A DNA stretch of 17,399 nt from Gammaproteobacteria bacterium (GTDB lineage: Bacteria > Pseudomonadota > Gammaproteobacteria > UBA6429 > Thiohalophilaceae), in assembly GCA_011052165.1 (NCBI GenBank), contig DRJN01000220.1, forward strand, positions 1 through 17,399, read 5' to 3'. This document shows positions 1 through 11,300 of this stretch, piece by piece. The translations under genes and the position numbers were made by a program. Every line of letters begins with the position of its first letter. Position 1 is the first letter of the stretch. Under the pieces are notes generated by a model, which was not told the DNA's origin, ran no database searches, and saw nothing but the letters and a program-made list of their open reading frames with translations.

Positions 1-92
1 GCCGCCGTCAACGTGGTCTTCCCATGATCTACGTGGCCAATCGTGCCAACATTCACATGCGGTTTCGTTCGTTCAAATTTTTCCTTGGACAC
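1..92 (-). CDS. tuf: Elongation factor Tu, N-terminal 30 codons (cut by window edge)
   Basis: EF-Tu is the GTPase that carries aminoacyl-tRNA to the ribosomal A site. The visible start reads MSKEKFERTKPHVNVGTIGH and continues into the P-loop GHVDHGKT (about residues 19-26), which is the canonical EF-Tu N-terminus. The start codon is GTG (plus-strand cac at 90-92); a good Shine-Dalgarno sequence, AAGAGG, ends 8 bases upstream. The gene begins 43 bases after the fusA stop, with no promoter or terminator in between, so it is probably the last gene of the rpsL-rpsG-fusA-tuf operon. The remainder lies outside the window, so completeness and copy number (tufA or tufB) cannot be judged. Confidence 0.96.
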   Translation of the reverse strand, partial: MSKEKFERTKPHVNVGTIGHVDHGKTTLTA

Positions 93-135
93 CGTGTTAC
101 CCTCTTAATCTCAAATTCATCTTAAATTCTAGCGG

Positions 136-2235
136 CTATGATACTTTCTTAATGACTTCATCTGCGATACTTGCAGGCGCCTCTGCATACTTCTCGAATT
201 CCATACTATAGGTGGCGCGCCCCTGGGTGGCCGAACGCAGATCGGTGGCATAACCAAACATTTCAGCCAATGGCACTTCGGCTTTGATAATTTTGCCGGC
301 CGGAACATCTTCCATTCCCTGAACAATGCCCCGGCGGCGGTTAAGGTCGCCCATGACATCGCCCATATAATTTTCCGGGGTCACCACTTCCACCTTCATT
401 ACTGGCTCAAGCAGTACCGGATGAGCCCTCCTGGCGCCTTCCCTGAAACCCATTGAGCCGGCGATTTTAAACGCCATTTCCGAAGAATCCACTTCGTGGT
501 AGGAGCCGTCATACAGGGTCACCTTGACATCGACGACCGGGAAACCGGCAATGACACCGTTTTCCATCTGCTGCTGGATGCCTTTATCCACCGCAGGAAT
601 ATATTCTTTGGGCACCGCGCCGCCGACAATTTCATTCACAAATTCATAGCCTGTGCCTGCAGGCTGCGCTTCCAGGCGCAGGCGTACGTGGCCATACTGA
701 CCGCGACCGCCGGACTGACGTACGAATTTGCCCTCGACTTCGACCGGTTTGCGAATAGTTTCACGATACGCCACCTGCGGCGCACCGACGTTGGCATCAA
801 CGCCGAACTCACGTCTCATGCGATCAACAATAATATCCAGATGCAATTCGCCCATACCGGAGATGATGGTCTGAGCGGACTCTTCGTCGGTGTGCACACG
901 AAAAGAGGGATCTTCCTGCGCCAGTTTGGACAGGGCGACGCCCATCTTTTCCTGATCCACCTTGGTCCGGGGTTCAATGGCCACAGAAATAACCGGCTCC
1001 GGAAATTCCATCCGCTCCAGGATAATAACATGTTCCAGATCACACAGCGTGTCACCAGTGGTAACATCTTTCAGGCCCACGGCGGCGGCAATATCACCGG
1101 CGCGAACTTCCTTGATTTCTTCGCGGCTGTTCGCATGCATCTGTACAATACGGCCAATGCGTTCTTTCTTGCCGCGCACGGAATTCAACACAAAGCTACC
1201 GGATTCCAGCACCCCGGAATAGACCCGGAAAAAAGTCAGTGTGCCGACAAAAGGATCGGTGGCGATCTTGAAGGCCAGCGCCGCAAAGGGTTCATCATCG
1301 GCAGGGTGGCGTTCGGCTTCCGTTTCCTTACCATCATCCAGCATGCCCTTGATAGCCGGTACATCAATGGGGGAGGGCATCAACTCGACCACCGCATCCA
1401 GCATCGCCTGCACGCCCTTGTTCTTAAAAGCGCTGCCACACAGACAGGGAATAATTTCGTTGTTCAGGGTCCGCGCGCGCAGGCCCTGTTTAATTTCATC
1501 TTCGGACAGATCGCCTTCATTGAGGTACTTGTCCATCAACGCGTCATTGGCCTCAGCCGCCGCAGCCACCATCTGTTCGCGCAACTCGGCACACTGCGCC
1601 TGTAATGCTTCCGGAATCTCACGCGCTTCATAGGTTACGCCCATGTCCGCGTCATCCCAGTAAATGGCCTTCATTCGCACCAGGTCGACCAGACCTTCAA
1701 ATTTTTCTTCCGTGCCAATATTCATCTGAATCGGCACGGCATTGGCACCCAGGCGATCTTTAATCTGTTCGATGACGCGCAAAAAATCCGCACCGGCGCG
1801 ATCCATCTTGTTGACGAAAGCCATGCGCGGCACGCCGTATCTGTCGGCCTGACGCCAGACAGTTTCCGACTGCGGCTCGACACCGCCAACGGCGCAAAAT
1901 ACCGCACAGGCGCCGTCGAGTACGCGCAGGGAACGTTCGACTTCAATGGTGAAATCAACGTGTCCGGGGGTGTCAATTATATTGATGCGGTGCTGGGGAA
2001 ACTGTTTGTCCATCCCCTGCCAGAAACAGGTGGTCGCCGCTGAAGTAATGGTGATGCCACGCTCCTGCTCCTGTTCCATCCAGTCCATCGTCGCAGCGCC
2101 ATCATGCACTTCACCGATTTTGTGCGAAATACCGGTGTAGTACAGAATACGCTCGGTTGTCGTCGTTTTGCCGGCATCAATGTGGGCCATGATGCCGATA
2201 TTACGATAGCGTTCGATGGGGGTTTGGCGTGCCAC
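136..2235 (-). CDS. fusA: Elongation factor G
   Basis: Ribosomal translocase GTPase, 699 residues, close to the 704 of E. coli EF-G. The G-domain motifs are in order: P-loop AHIDAGKT (17-24), switch I RGITIT (59-64), DTPGH (88-92), NKMD (142-145), then a GSA motif. Later domains are intact, including the GQYGHV region of domain IV. The start is GTG at 2233-2235: the predicted MARQTPIERYRNIG matches the family N-terminus. No strong Shine-Dalgarno sequence precedes it; the nearest purine run is GGGG about 10 bases upstream. It starts 51 bases after the rpsG stop and ends 43 bases before tuf, so it is inside the str operon. Weak initiation with a GTG start is compatible with translational coupling to rpsG, which is an inference. 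It looks like the housekeeping EF-G rather than a divergent paralogue. Confidence 0.99.
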   Translation of the reverse strand: MARQTPIERYRNIGIMAHIDAGKTTTTERILYYTGISHKIGEVHDGAATMDWMEQEQERGITITSAATTCFWQGMDKQFPQHRINIIDTPGHVDFTIEVERSLRVLDGACAVFCAVGGVEPQSETVWRQADRYGVPRMAFVNKMDRAGADFLRVIEQIKDRLGANAVPIQMNIGTEEKFEGLVDLVRMKAIYWDDADMGVTYEAREIPEALQAQCAELREQMVAAAAEANDALMDKYLNEGDLSEDEIKQGLRARTLNNEIIPCLCGSAFKNKGVQAMLDAVVELMPSPIDVPAIKGMLDDGKETEAERHPADDEPFAALAFKIATDPFVGTLTFFRVYSGVLESGSFVLNSVRGKKERIGRIVQMHANSREEIKEVRAGDIAAAVGLKDVTTGDTLCDLEHVIILERMEFPEPVISVAIEPRTKVDQEKMGVALSKLAQEDPSFRVHTDEESAQTIISGMGELHLDIIVDRMRREFGVDANVGAPQVAYRETIRKPVEVEGKFVRQSGGRGQYGHVRLRLEAQPAGTGYEFVNEIVGGAVPKEYIPAVDKGIQQQMENGVIAGFPVVDVKVTLYDGSYHEVDSSEMAFKIAGSMGFREGARRAHPVLLEPVMKVEVVTPENYMGDVMGDLNRRRGIVQGMEDVPAGKIIKAEVPLAEMFGYATDLRSATQGRATYSMEFEKYAEAPASIADEVIKKVS

Positions 2236-2286
2236 GTTCGTTCAGCCCCGTCAGGGGAGCATCTCCTCAAAATAAATGGTTTGCTG

Positions 2287-2760
2287 TTACCAGCGATAAT
2301 GCGCAAAGGCTTTATTCGCTTCAGCCATACGGTGCGTGTCTTCACGCTTCTTCACTGCGCTGCCGCGATTCTCGGAGGCATCCATAATTTCACCGGCCAA
2401 ACGCGCGCCCATCCCTTTTTCACTGCGCTTACGCGCCGCATCCACCAGCCAGCGCATAGCCAGGGTGTTGCGGCGACTGGGGCGAACTTCAACCGGTACC
2501 TGATAGGTGGCACCACCGACGCGGCGGGATTTCACCTCAACGATGGGGCGCACATTTTCTAGCGCTTTTTCAAAAGCTTCAACACCATCTTCGGTCTTGC
2601 CACGCTCAGCCACTGAATCCAGCGCGCCATAGACAATTTTTTCGGCGACAGACTTTTTGCCGCTCAGCATCAGAATATTGATAAACTTGGCAATCACCGT
2701 CGATTTAAATTTCGGATCCGGCAAGATTTCTCTTTTTGCTGCTACACGCCTTCTGGCCAT
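2287..2760 (-). CDS. rpsG: 30S ribosomal protein S7
   Basis: Primary 16S rRNA-binding protein that nucleates assembly of the 30S head; 157 residues, the usual short form. The N-terminal signature DPKFKSTVIAKFINILML lies near residues 15-32, and the protein ends in FAHYRW. Start ATG (2758-2760) is preceded by AGGA with an 8-base spacer. It lies 59 bases after rpsL and 51 bases before fusA. In E. coli, free S7 represses the str operon by binding the rpsL-rpsG intercistronic RNA; here that gap holds a 7-bp hairpin (separate entry), so similar feedback is plausible but unproven. Confidence 0.99.
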   Translation of the reverse strand: MARRRVAAKREILPDPKFKSTVIAKFINILMLSGKKSVAEKIVYGALDSVAERGKTEDGVEAFEKALENVRPIVEVKSRRVGGATYQVPVEVRPSRRNTLAMRWLVDAARKRSEKGMGARLAGEIMDASENRGSAVKKREDTHRMAEANKAFAHYRW

Positions 2761-2787
2761 TTAACTATTCCTGATTTCTCGATGTGA

Positions 2788-2806
2788 CTGGAACAAGGCG
2801 TTCCAG
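2788..2806 (-). promoter_or_regulatory. Hairpin between rpsL and rpsG, candidate S7 target
   Basis: CTGGAAC and GTTCCAG form a perfect 7-bp stem with a 5-base loop, starting 14 bases after the rpsL stop and ending 27 bases before the rpsG start. There is no T-run after it, so it is not a terminator. Its position matches the intercistronic site where S7 represses translation in the E. coli str operon. The role is inferred from position only; the sequence was not compared with known S7 sites. Confidence 0.45.
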
Positions 2807-2819
2807 ATTATTGGGCTGC

Positions 2820-3194
2820 TTAGGATTTGGGTCGCTTGGCGCCGTACTTTGAACGCCCTTTACGACGGTCATTGACACCCGAGGTATCCAGTGAGCCGCG
2901 CACGGTGTGATAACGTACACCCGGTAAATCCTTCACACGACCACCACGAATCAGCACGACTGAGTGCTCCTGCAAGTTGTGTCCCTCACCACCAATATAC
3001 GTCGTCACTTCAAAACCATTAGTCAGACGTACACGCGCAACCTTACGCATCGCCGAGTTGGGTTTTTTCGGGGTGGTGGTGTAGACGCGGGTACACACAC
3101 CGCGTTTCTGCGGGCAAGCCTCAAGCGCCGGAACATTGCTCTTTTCCAGTTTGCGCTTGCGCGGCTTGCGCACCAATTGGTTGATTGTGGCCAT
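2820..3194 (-). CDS. rpsL: 30S ribosomal protein S12
   Basis: S12 sits at the decoding centre and controls translational accuracy; 124 residues, normal length. The conserved TTTPKKPNSAMRKVARVRL segment carries both lysines (K42/K43 in E. coli mature numbering) at which streptomycin-resistance changes occur; both are wild type. The KDLPGVRYHTVRG loop with the aspartate methylthiolated by RimO in E. coli is also present. Start ATG (3192-3194) has GGAG about 11 bases upstream. It is the first gene of the str operon here, because a strong terminator and a phosphatase gene lie upstream where rpoC would normally be the neighbour. Confidence 0.99.
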   Translation of the reverse strand: MATINQLVRKPRKRKLEKSNVPALEACPQKRGVCTRVYTTTPKKPNSAMRKVARVRLTNGFEVTTYIGGEGHNLQEHSVVLIRGGRVKDLPGVRYHTVRGSLDTSGVNDRRKGRSKYGAKRPKS

Positions 3195-3275
3195 AATTCT
3201 TTTAACTCCAGAAAATAAACGACAGACCCGCGCCTCGATATCAATATCAAGGTTTGAGCTGTCGTAAGGCGCGAG

Positions 3276-3304
3276 ATTTTAGTGAATATTGAGGAATTCT
3301 GCAA
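3276..3304 (-). promoter_or_regulatory. Second, weaker sigma-70-like promoter for rpsL
   Basis: On the minus strand, TTGCAG (3304-3299) is separated by 17 bases from TAAAAT (3281-3276), a -10 matching TATAAT at five of six positions. The -35 is poor (three of six). It would give a leader of about 75 bases. The stronger candidate lies about 90 bases further upstream, and both may be used. Confidence 0.35.
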
Positions 3305-3367
3305 CCGGATCCCTGCGAAAAAGCGGATCTTTTTCCTGCAAAGCGAAGAAAAGCGTCAGATAGCGGG

Positions 3368-3397
3368 TTTATACCCTGATATTCAGCAGATTTTCAA
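3368..3397 (-). promoter_or_regulatory. Main candidate promoter of the rpsL-rpsG-fusA-tuf operon
   Basis: Minus strand TTGAAA (-35, 3397-3392), an 18-base spacer and TATAAA (-10, 3373-3368). Upstream, toward the terminator, is an A/T-rich stretch that could act as an UP-element. The bases after the -10 are CCCGC, a GC-rich discriminator of the kind associated with ppGpp/DksA-controlled translation-machinery promoters; that regulatory reading is inference. The -10 is also framed by a small inverted repeat, GGGT/ACCC. The implied leader is about 165 bases. Confidence 0.6.
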
Positions 3398-3405
3398 AAA
3401 TAGAT

Positions 3406-3437
3406 AAAAAAGCCGGCGTCTCCCGAAGCCGGCTTTT
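3406..3437 (-). terminator. Rho-independent terminator downstream of the phosphatase gene
   Basis: Minus strand AAAAGCCGGC, a 10-base loop, GCCGGCTTTT: the GC core is 6 perfect base pairs, extended by four A-T pairs, and the 3' side runs into six T residues. It lies about 115 bases after the phosphatase stop codon and just upstream of the rpsL promoter. On the plus strand it also ends in TTTT, so it may work in both directions, though no convergent gene is seen. Confidence 0.9.
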
Positions 3438-3491
3438 GTTGCTGCATTTAGTCTCTGCTTTCTGGTTTTTGTTTTCCCTGGTTCAGCAAGA

Positions 3492-3529
3492 GAGACGGCG
3501 GAGAGCCTATGTTCATTCTCTGCCGTCTC
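3492..3529 (-). other. Hairpin just after the phosphatase stop codon
   Basis: GAGACGGCGGAG (3492-3503) faces CTCTGCCGTCTC (3518-3529): 11 Watson-Crick pairs plus one position that is G·U on plus-strand RNA and A/C on minus-strand RNA, with a 14-base loop. It begins 23 bases after the stop codon and has no following T-run. It may protect the mRNA 3' end or be a remnant of an intergenic repeat; it is not a terminator on its own. Confidence 0.5.
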
Positions 3530-3552
3530 CTGCCGGGACTTCACACAACCGC

Positions 3553-5982
3553 TTAGTCGTCGTCGCGACCGTGACGCCTGTGTCCAACGGCGATGTGGGT
3601 TGAGATGCGGTTTGCCGTCACCGGCATCACCGTCGCGGAACGCACCTTGGCAGTGACCATTAAGTCCTCCGACTCTGCCTCGTGGCGACGATCCGTCCTC
3701 CTCAGCACGGTGGCCTCCAGGTTGACGTTGCGCTTCTCTCCCGCCACCAGACGCCCCAGAGTCACCACGATGTCCCGCCCGTGCTGCGTCACATTGTTGC
3801 CCAGCCGACCAGCAAACTTAATGCCTTCAGGCAGAGTGAAAACGGCCTGGGTTCCGTTAAGCGAGTAACCGGTCTCGTTGTTGATCGTCAGCGAGTAGTC
3901 CACCGTCGTACCCGGTGTGGCCACACGAGAGGCACGCAGCTTCACCTTGAGCTTGTCTCCCACCCTCGGTTTTCTGATGGTAAAGCGGTCGAGCAGCGCG
4001 GGAGTGCCAACAGCCGGATTGGATACCACCTTCCCGGTGGTCGGGTCGATGAGGGTATCCGGAATCGGGTCGTTCAACGGGTTGCCGTTGATGTCCGTAC
4101 CGAAGGGCGCCGGGTTGTCGGCGGTCGCCGATGAGGTCGCCTTCAGCGGTTCGGAGATCTGATACAGTGTCAAGCGGTTGCGATCGACCACAACGTCGGC
4201 GAAAGAAAACACTCTGGCCTTGAAGCGCGCCGTGATCTTCGGTCCCTGCCCGGCACCCGGCATGAAGGGAGCCATCTGCGCACCCGTGAGGTGGTCATCC
4301 AGCCACGACGCGGGTCCATTCGGGAAAGTTAAGCCCGGACCGTAGGTGTACGTCCCTGTAGCCGAATCGTCCTGGTCGGCGCCAGGACCCGCGCCACGCG
4401 TTTTCTCCAGACCGTTGTCGTGGCCGCCTTCGCCACCGGCACCCTCCACGATATAAATTACGCCATCCGGCACCGTGTCTGCCACACCGTCGTAGCGGTT
4501 ATCAATGGCTACCGCCGCTGGCCCGCTCACGCTGGGCGCATCGGCAACCGTGCTCAAAGCCCGCAACGGATGGGTCCGCTGGTAGTTGTGCTCATGGCCA
4601 TTGAAGACGACATTGACACCATGGTCCTCGAAGAACTTGGCCACGCGGCGCATCTGCCAATTACGCATGGTCAGGTTGCCCGATGAGAACGACGGATGGT
4701 GAAAGACAACAACCTTCCAGGTCTGGTCGCTGCTATCGAGATCGTTAATAAGCCATTTGCGCAGGATGCTCGGATAGTCCGGGAAGCTGGTGGCCGGACT
4801 CTTGTAGGTAGCCACATAGCTGAGCAGCCCGTCGAACAGGTGCGGATTACCGTCCAGGAAAACGAAGTGGGTGTTACCCTGGTCAAAAGAGTAGTTACCC
4901 ATGGTATCGATCTGGCGCATACTGCCCTTGCCGGTATCGACCGTGGTGCTGGCGCGAAAAGCCTCGATGGCGGCGGGTGAGCTGTAGTTCACCCCGTTGT
5001 AAGCGAAGTAGAACCCGGTAGGACTACTCACGTCACCGTTGAAGATGTACTGCGGATCGACGCCCTTCGGTCCGTTGAGCGGGAAGTAGAAGTTATTGAA
5101 ATACTGCAAGGCGTCGCCGCCACCCGTTCCCCCGCTATATTTGCCGGCATGGGCACTGCCCAGCAGGTTGGCGCTGATGCCCGTGCTACCAAGGTCGTGG
5201 TTACCCACGACAATATAGTATGGGATATGGCGGATGAACGGGGCACCGGTCTCATTGGAGCTGACGTCATTGTTCCACACCGGCATCCAGAAGTCGCGGT
5301 AGCTGCCTTCGGCGCCGTCATAGTAAACGTTATCACCCGTATTGAGCGCCAGATCCGGCTTGGGCAAGCGCGATACGCCGGGCACCGAAAGATTGTGCAC
5401 CTCGTACATCTCGTGGACGATGCGGGCCTCGTAGTCCACGCGGCGGGGTGGGTTGGAATGAGGCACGGCCTGGAAGAAGCCCTCATCGCCCATCACCTCG
5501 AACGAGAAATGCCCTGAGCGCTTGCGCGTATGGAATGACGATGCGAAGCCCTCGGCGGGCAGGCCCGGACCCGTTACCCAATAATGATACGTCGTATCAT
5601 AGTCAAGGCCCTTAAGAACGGAATAGTAGTTGACGTGCGCACCCGATGCCGTCGGCGGCACCGGTAGTGACGGATCCGCGCTCAGATAGTTGTCCACGAC
5701 ATGACTCTTGACGGTAGCGGTCTCGCCGTAGTGGAGCGTCCTGCCGAACTCAACGACATAGGATGCATCATTTGGCACGGGCTCGTTGGTCTGCCAGGCA
5801 ATGACCTTGAGATCATGCTTGCCAAACTTACCGGCGTCCCCCGGCTGAATATAGGGTTGATAGGTCACCTGTGCGATAGGCTGGGTGAGCGGGTTAACAA
5901 GTACATCGGTACCAGCAGAAGCCATCTGGGCAATAGCCAGGGCCATACCGGTAGCGATAGTCCTGAGTACAAAATGGTTCAT
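3553..5982 (-). CDS. Exported purple acid phosphatase-like metallophosphoesterase with C-terminal DUF11-like domain
   Basis: 809 residues. Residues 1-24 form a signal peptide (Arg7, hydrophobic core, ASA then G), so export is likely. Residues about 50-155 resemble the fibronectin-like N-terminal domain of purple acid phosphatases. The catalytic domain carries all five family motifs: GDEG (165-168), GDNVY (216-220), GNHD (260-263), VVFHHP (425-430) and GHEH (462-465). Expected metal ligands are D166, D217, Y220, N261, H428, H463 and H465; the tyrosine supports the purple acid subtype. A Pro/Asn/Gly-rich linker (about 620-665) leads to an Ig-like DUF11-type module (about 688-760) and a basic then acidic tail. 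I see no cysteine in the protein, which suits an extracytoplasmic location. Start ATG has an excellent GGGAGGA Shine-Dalgarno sequence. The substrate (phosphomonoester, diester or nucleotide) cannot be read from sequence. It interrupts the usual rpoC-rpsL neighbourhood, next to a transposase gene. Confidence 0.9.
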   Translation of the reverse strand: MNHFVLRTIATGMALAIAQMASAGTDVLVNPLTQPIAQVTYQPYIQPGDAGKFGKHDLKVIAWQTNEPVPNDASYVVEFGRTLHYGETATVKSHVVDNYLSADPSLPVPPTASGAHVNYYSVLKGLDYDTTYHYWVTGPGLPAEGFASSFHTRKRSGHFSFEVMGDEGFFQAVPHSNPPRRVDYEARIVHEMYEVHNLSVPGVSRLPKPDLALNTGDNVYYDGAEGSYRDFWMPVWNNDVSSNETGAPFIRHIPYYIVVGNHDLGSTGISANLLGSAHAGKYSGGTGGGDALQYFNNFYFPLNGPKGVDPQYIFNGDVSSPTGFYFAYNGVNYSSPAAIEAFRASTTVDTGKGSMRQIDTMGNYSFDQGNTHFVFLDGNPHLFDGLLSYVATYKSPATSFPDYPSILRKWLINDLDSSDQTWKVVVFHHPSFSSGNLTMRNWQMRRVAKFFEDHGVNVVFNGHEHNYQRTHPLRALSTVADAPSVSGPAAVAIDNRYDGVADTVPDGVIYIVEGAGGEGGHDNGLEKTRGAGPGADQDDSATGTYTYGPGLTFPNGPASWLDDHLTGAQMAPFMPGAGQGPKITARFKARVFSFADVVVDRNRLTLYQISEPLKATSSATADNPAPFGTDINGNPLNDPIPDTLIDPTTGKVVSNPAVGTPALLDRFTIRKPRVGDKLKVKLRASRVATPGTTVDYSLTINNETGYSLNGTQAVFTLPEGIKFAGRLGNNVTQHGRDIVVTLGRLVAGEKRNVNLEATVLRRTDRRHEAESEDLMVTAKVRSATVMPVTANRISTHIAVGHRRHGRDDD

Positions 5983-6073
5983 GATATTCCTCCCGGAAAG
6001 TAGGTTGATTTGTCAAAAAACTATGACAACGCAAGATGACACCGGGATGATGCTTGTGTGACTCTTTTTTATG

Positions 6074-6099
6074 GGGTCAGGTCTTGCAATACTACATCA
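6074..6099. repeat. Left terminal inverted repeat of the transposase unit
   Basis: The outer 17 bases, GGGTCAGGTCTTGCAAT (6074-6090), match the reverse complement of 6980-6996 exactly; over 26 bases the match is 23/26, and all three differences are transitions. The transposase stop codon (TGA, plus-strand tca at 6097-6099) is the inner end of this repeat, so the gene runs right into it. Confidence 0.93.
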
Positions 6100-6951
6100 A
6101 ACCTTTTTTCCTCTATCCTCGAATCGCTTAACTGCACGGCTTACCGTCGCATAGTGCACGCCAAATTCCTTAGCAATCGCTTTCATTGTGTAGTCACCAG
6201 ACAGATAGGCGGCTGCCATGGCTTTCTTTCGGTCATCGCATACCGCTATATAATGTTTTATTGACTTTGCAGATGGGCGATGCTGGGCTTTGGGTACCTC
6301 TTTTAAATCACCGTCGGTCACAATCTTTTTCTGCATGGCTTTTACAAAGTCCGCATCACCCAAATAGATTTGGCCACTCAGTTCTTCCCAAAGAGAAGGC
6401 AAACCAACGCCTGCGCAGACAAAGTCAATGTATTTTTCTATCGCCCGTTTTCTTTGTTTGCCAAATTGACTGAGCAAGCCGTCCGTTTCCAACCAGGGCG
6501 GACGCTGCACACGTCCGACCATGCTGCGATAACTACTCCAGGGCCATGCCCCGGCGGACTTCACCATACCCGCTCTAACCGGATTAAGGACGACGTATCG
6601 CGATAGCGTTAGAAGGTAGCTGTCTTTGTCGACCAGAATCGCTTTATATCGCCCTTGAAACACGTGGCCGACTCGCCCATGTGTGCGATTGAATTGTTGG
6701 GTGTAAACACCATTGAGGTGTCGCATCCCTTTGGACAGGTTACCTTCGATAGTCTCCACCACAATATGATAGTGGTTATCCATCAGACAATAGGCGCAAC
6801 AAACCCAGTTAAACCGCTCACAAACCGTCGCGAACAACTCACACCAGCGGTGACGATCAGCATCACCCACATAAATCTCTTCCTGCCGATCGCCTCGTGA
6901 AGTCACATGGTAGAGGCCACCCGCTAATTCTATTCGTAAAGGTCTCGCCAT
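6097..6951 (-). CDS. REP-associated-type tyrosine transposase (Y1, HUH family)
   Basis: 284 residues. The N-terminal GGLYHVTSRGD motif (11-21) and CLMDNHYHIVVE (55-66) with the HUH pair H60/H62 are typical of the Y1 transposase (IS200-like/RAYT) fold. Y83 in GVYTQQFNR is the likely nucleophile. FQGRYKAILV (98-107) and YVVLNPVRAG (119-128) are further family signatures. The C-terminus (about 244-278) reads as a helix-turn-helix (MKAIAKEFGVHYATVSRAVK), as in longer RAYT-like proteins. Such enzymes nick and rejoin single-stranded DNA at hairpins or terminal repeats. Start ATG has no clear Shine-Dalgarno sequence, suggesting low expression. The frame is intact. This differs from a classic RAYT-REP arrangement in that the flanks are long inverted repeats rather than short REP palindromes. 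Confidence 0.93.
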   Translation of the reverse strand: MARPLRIELAGGLYHVTSRGDRQEEIYVGDADRHRWCELFATVCERFNWVCCAYCLMDNHYHIVVETIEGNLSKGMRHLNGVYTQQFNRTHGRVGHVFQGRYKAILVDKDSYLLTLSRYVVLNPVRAGMVKSAGAWPWSSYRSMVGRVQRPPWLETDGLLSQFGKQRKRAIEKYIDFVCAGVGLPSLWEELSGQIYLGDADFVKAMQKKIVTDGDLKEVPKAQHRPSAKSIKHYIAVCDDRKKAMAAAYLSGDYTMKAIAKEFGVHYATVSRAVKRFEDRGKKV

Positions 6952-6970
6952 GGATTGAAGTATAGGCTAA

Positions 6971-6996
6971 TAATATAGCATTGCAAGACCTGACCC
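6971..6996. repeat. Right terminal inverted repeat of the transposase unit
   Basis: Contains ATTGCAAGACCTGACCC (6980-6996), the exact reverse complement of 6074-6090, plus nine inner bases matching at six positions. It lies 20-45 bases upstream of the transposase start codon, so transcription of the gene may begin in or cross this repeat. Confidence 0.93.
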
Positions 6997-7024
6997 TCCG
7001 TTAGGGGGGGCTTCGTTAGTTGGC

Positions 7025-7041
7025 GTCTGGCAGGGCCAGAC
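7025..7041 (-). other. Hairpin after the rpoC stop codon
   Basis: GTCTGGC and GCCAGAC form a perfect 7-bp stem with a 3-base loop, 19 bases after the rpoC stop. An outer pairing GTTGG/CCAAC (7019-7023 with 7054-7058) could extend it across an internal loop. No T-run follows; the sequence reaches a C-run and then the transposase element. It could be an RNA-stabilising 3' hairpin or a terminator that lost its T-run when the element arrived. Confidence 0.45.
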
Positions 7042-7060
7042 TTTAGATTCCTACCAACAA

Positions 7061-11299
<4,239 letters not shown>

Positions 11300-11300
11300 G

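Larger units (their letters stand above)
6074..6996 (-). mobile_element. Y1-transposase element between 26-base inverted repeats
   Basis: A 923-base unit consisting of one transposase gene and its terminal inverted repeats. Flanking sequence shows no clear target duplication, which is expected for HUH single-strand transposition. It lies between rpoC and the phosphatase gene, 64 bases after the rpoC stop and 91 bases before the phosphatase start. Intact repeats and an intact gene indicate recent arrival or maintained function. Whether the phosphatase gene arrived with it is unknown; that gene lies outside the repeats. Confidence 0.85.

Noticed and set aside
496..1605. 369-codon open frame on the plus strand opposite fusA
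   Set aside because: It lies wholly within fusA, its translation resembles no protein family I know, and it is explained by codon bias of the real gene on the other strand.
2820..3194. Streptomycin-resistance alleles in rpsL, or rifampicin-resistance alleles in rpoB
   Set aside because: The PKKPNS lysines in S12 and the D, H and S positions of the RpoB rifampicin pocket are wild type.
5983..6073. Promoter for the phosphatase gene
   Set aside because: TTGACA occurs at 6014-6019 on the minus strand but leaves too little room for a -10 before the start codon, and no other pair had acceptable spacing.
3553..6996. Phosphatase gene as cargo of the transposase element
   Set aside because: The inverted repeats enclose only the transposase gene; the phosphatase gene lies outside, and no third repeat copy was seen beyond it.
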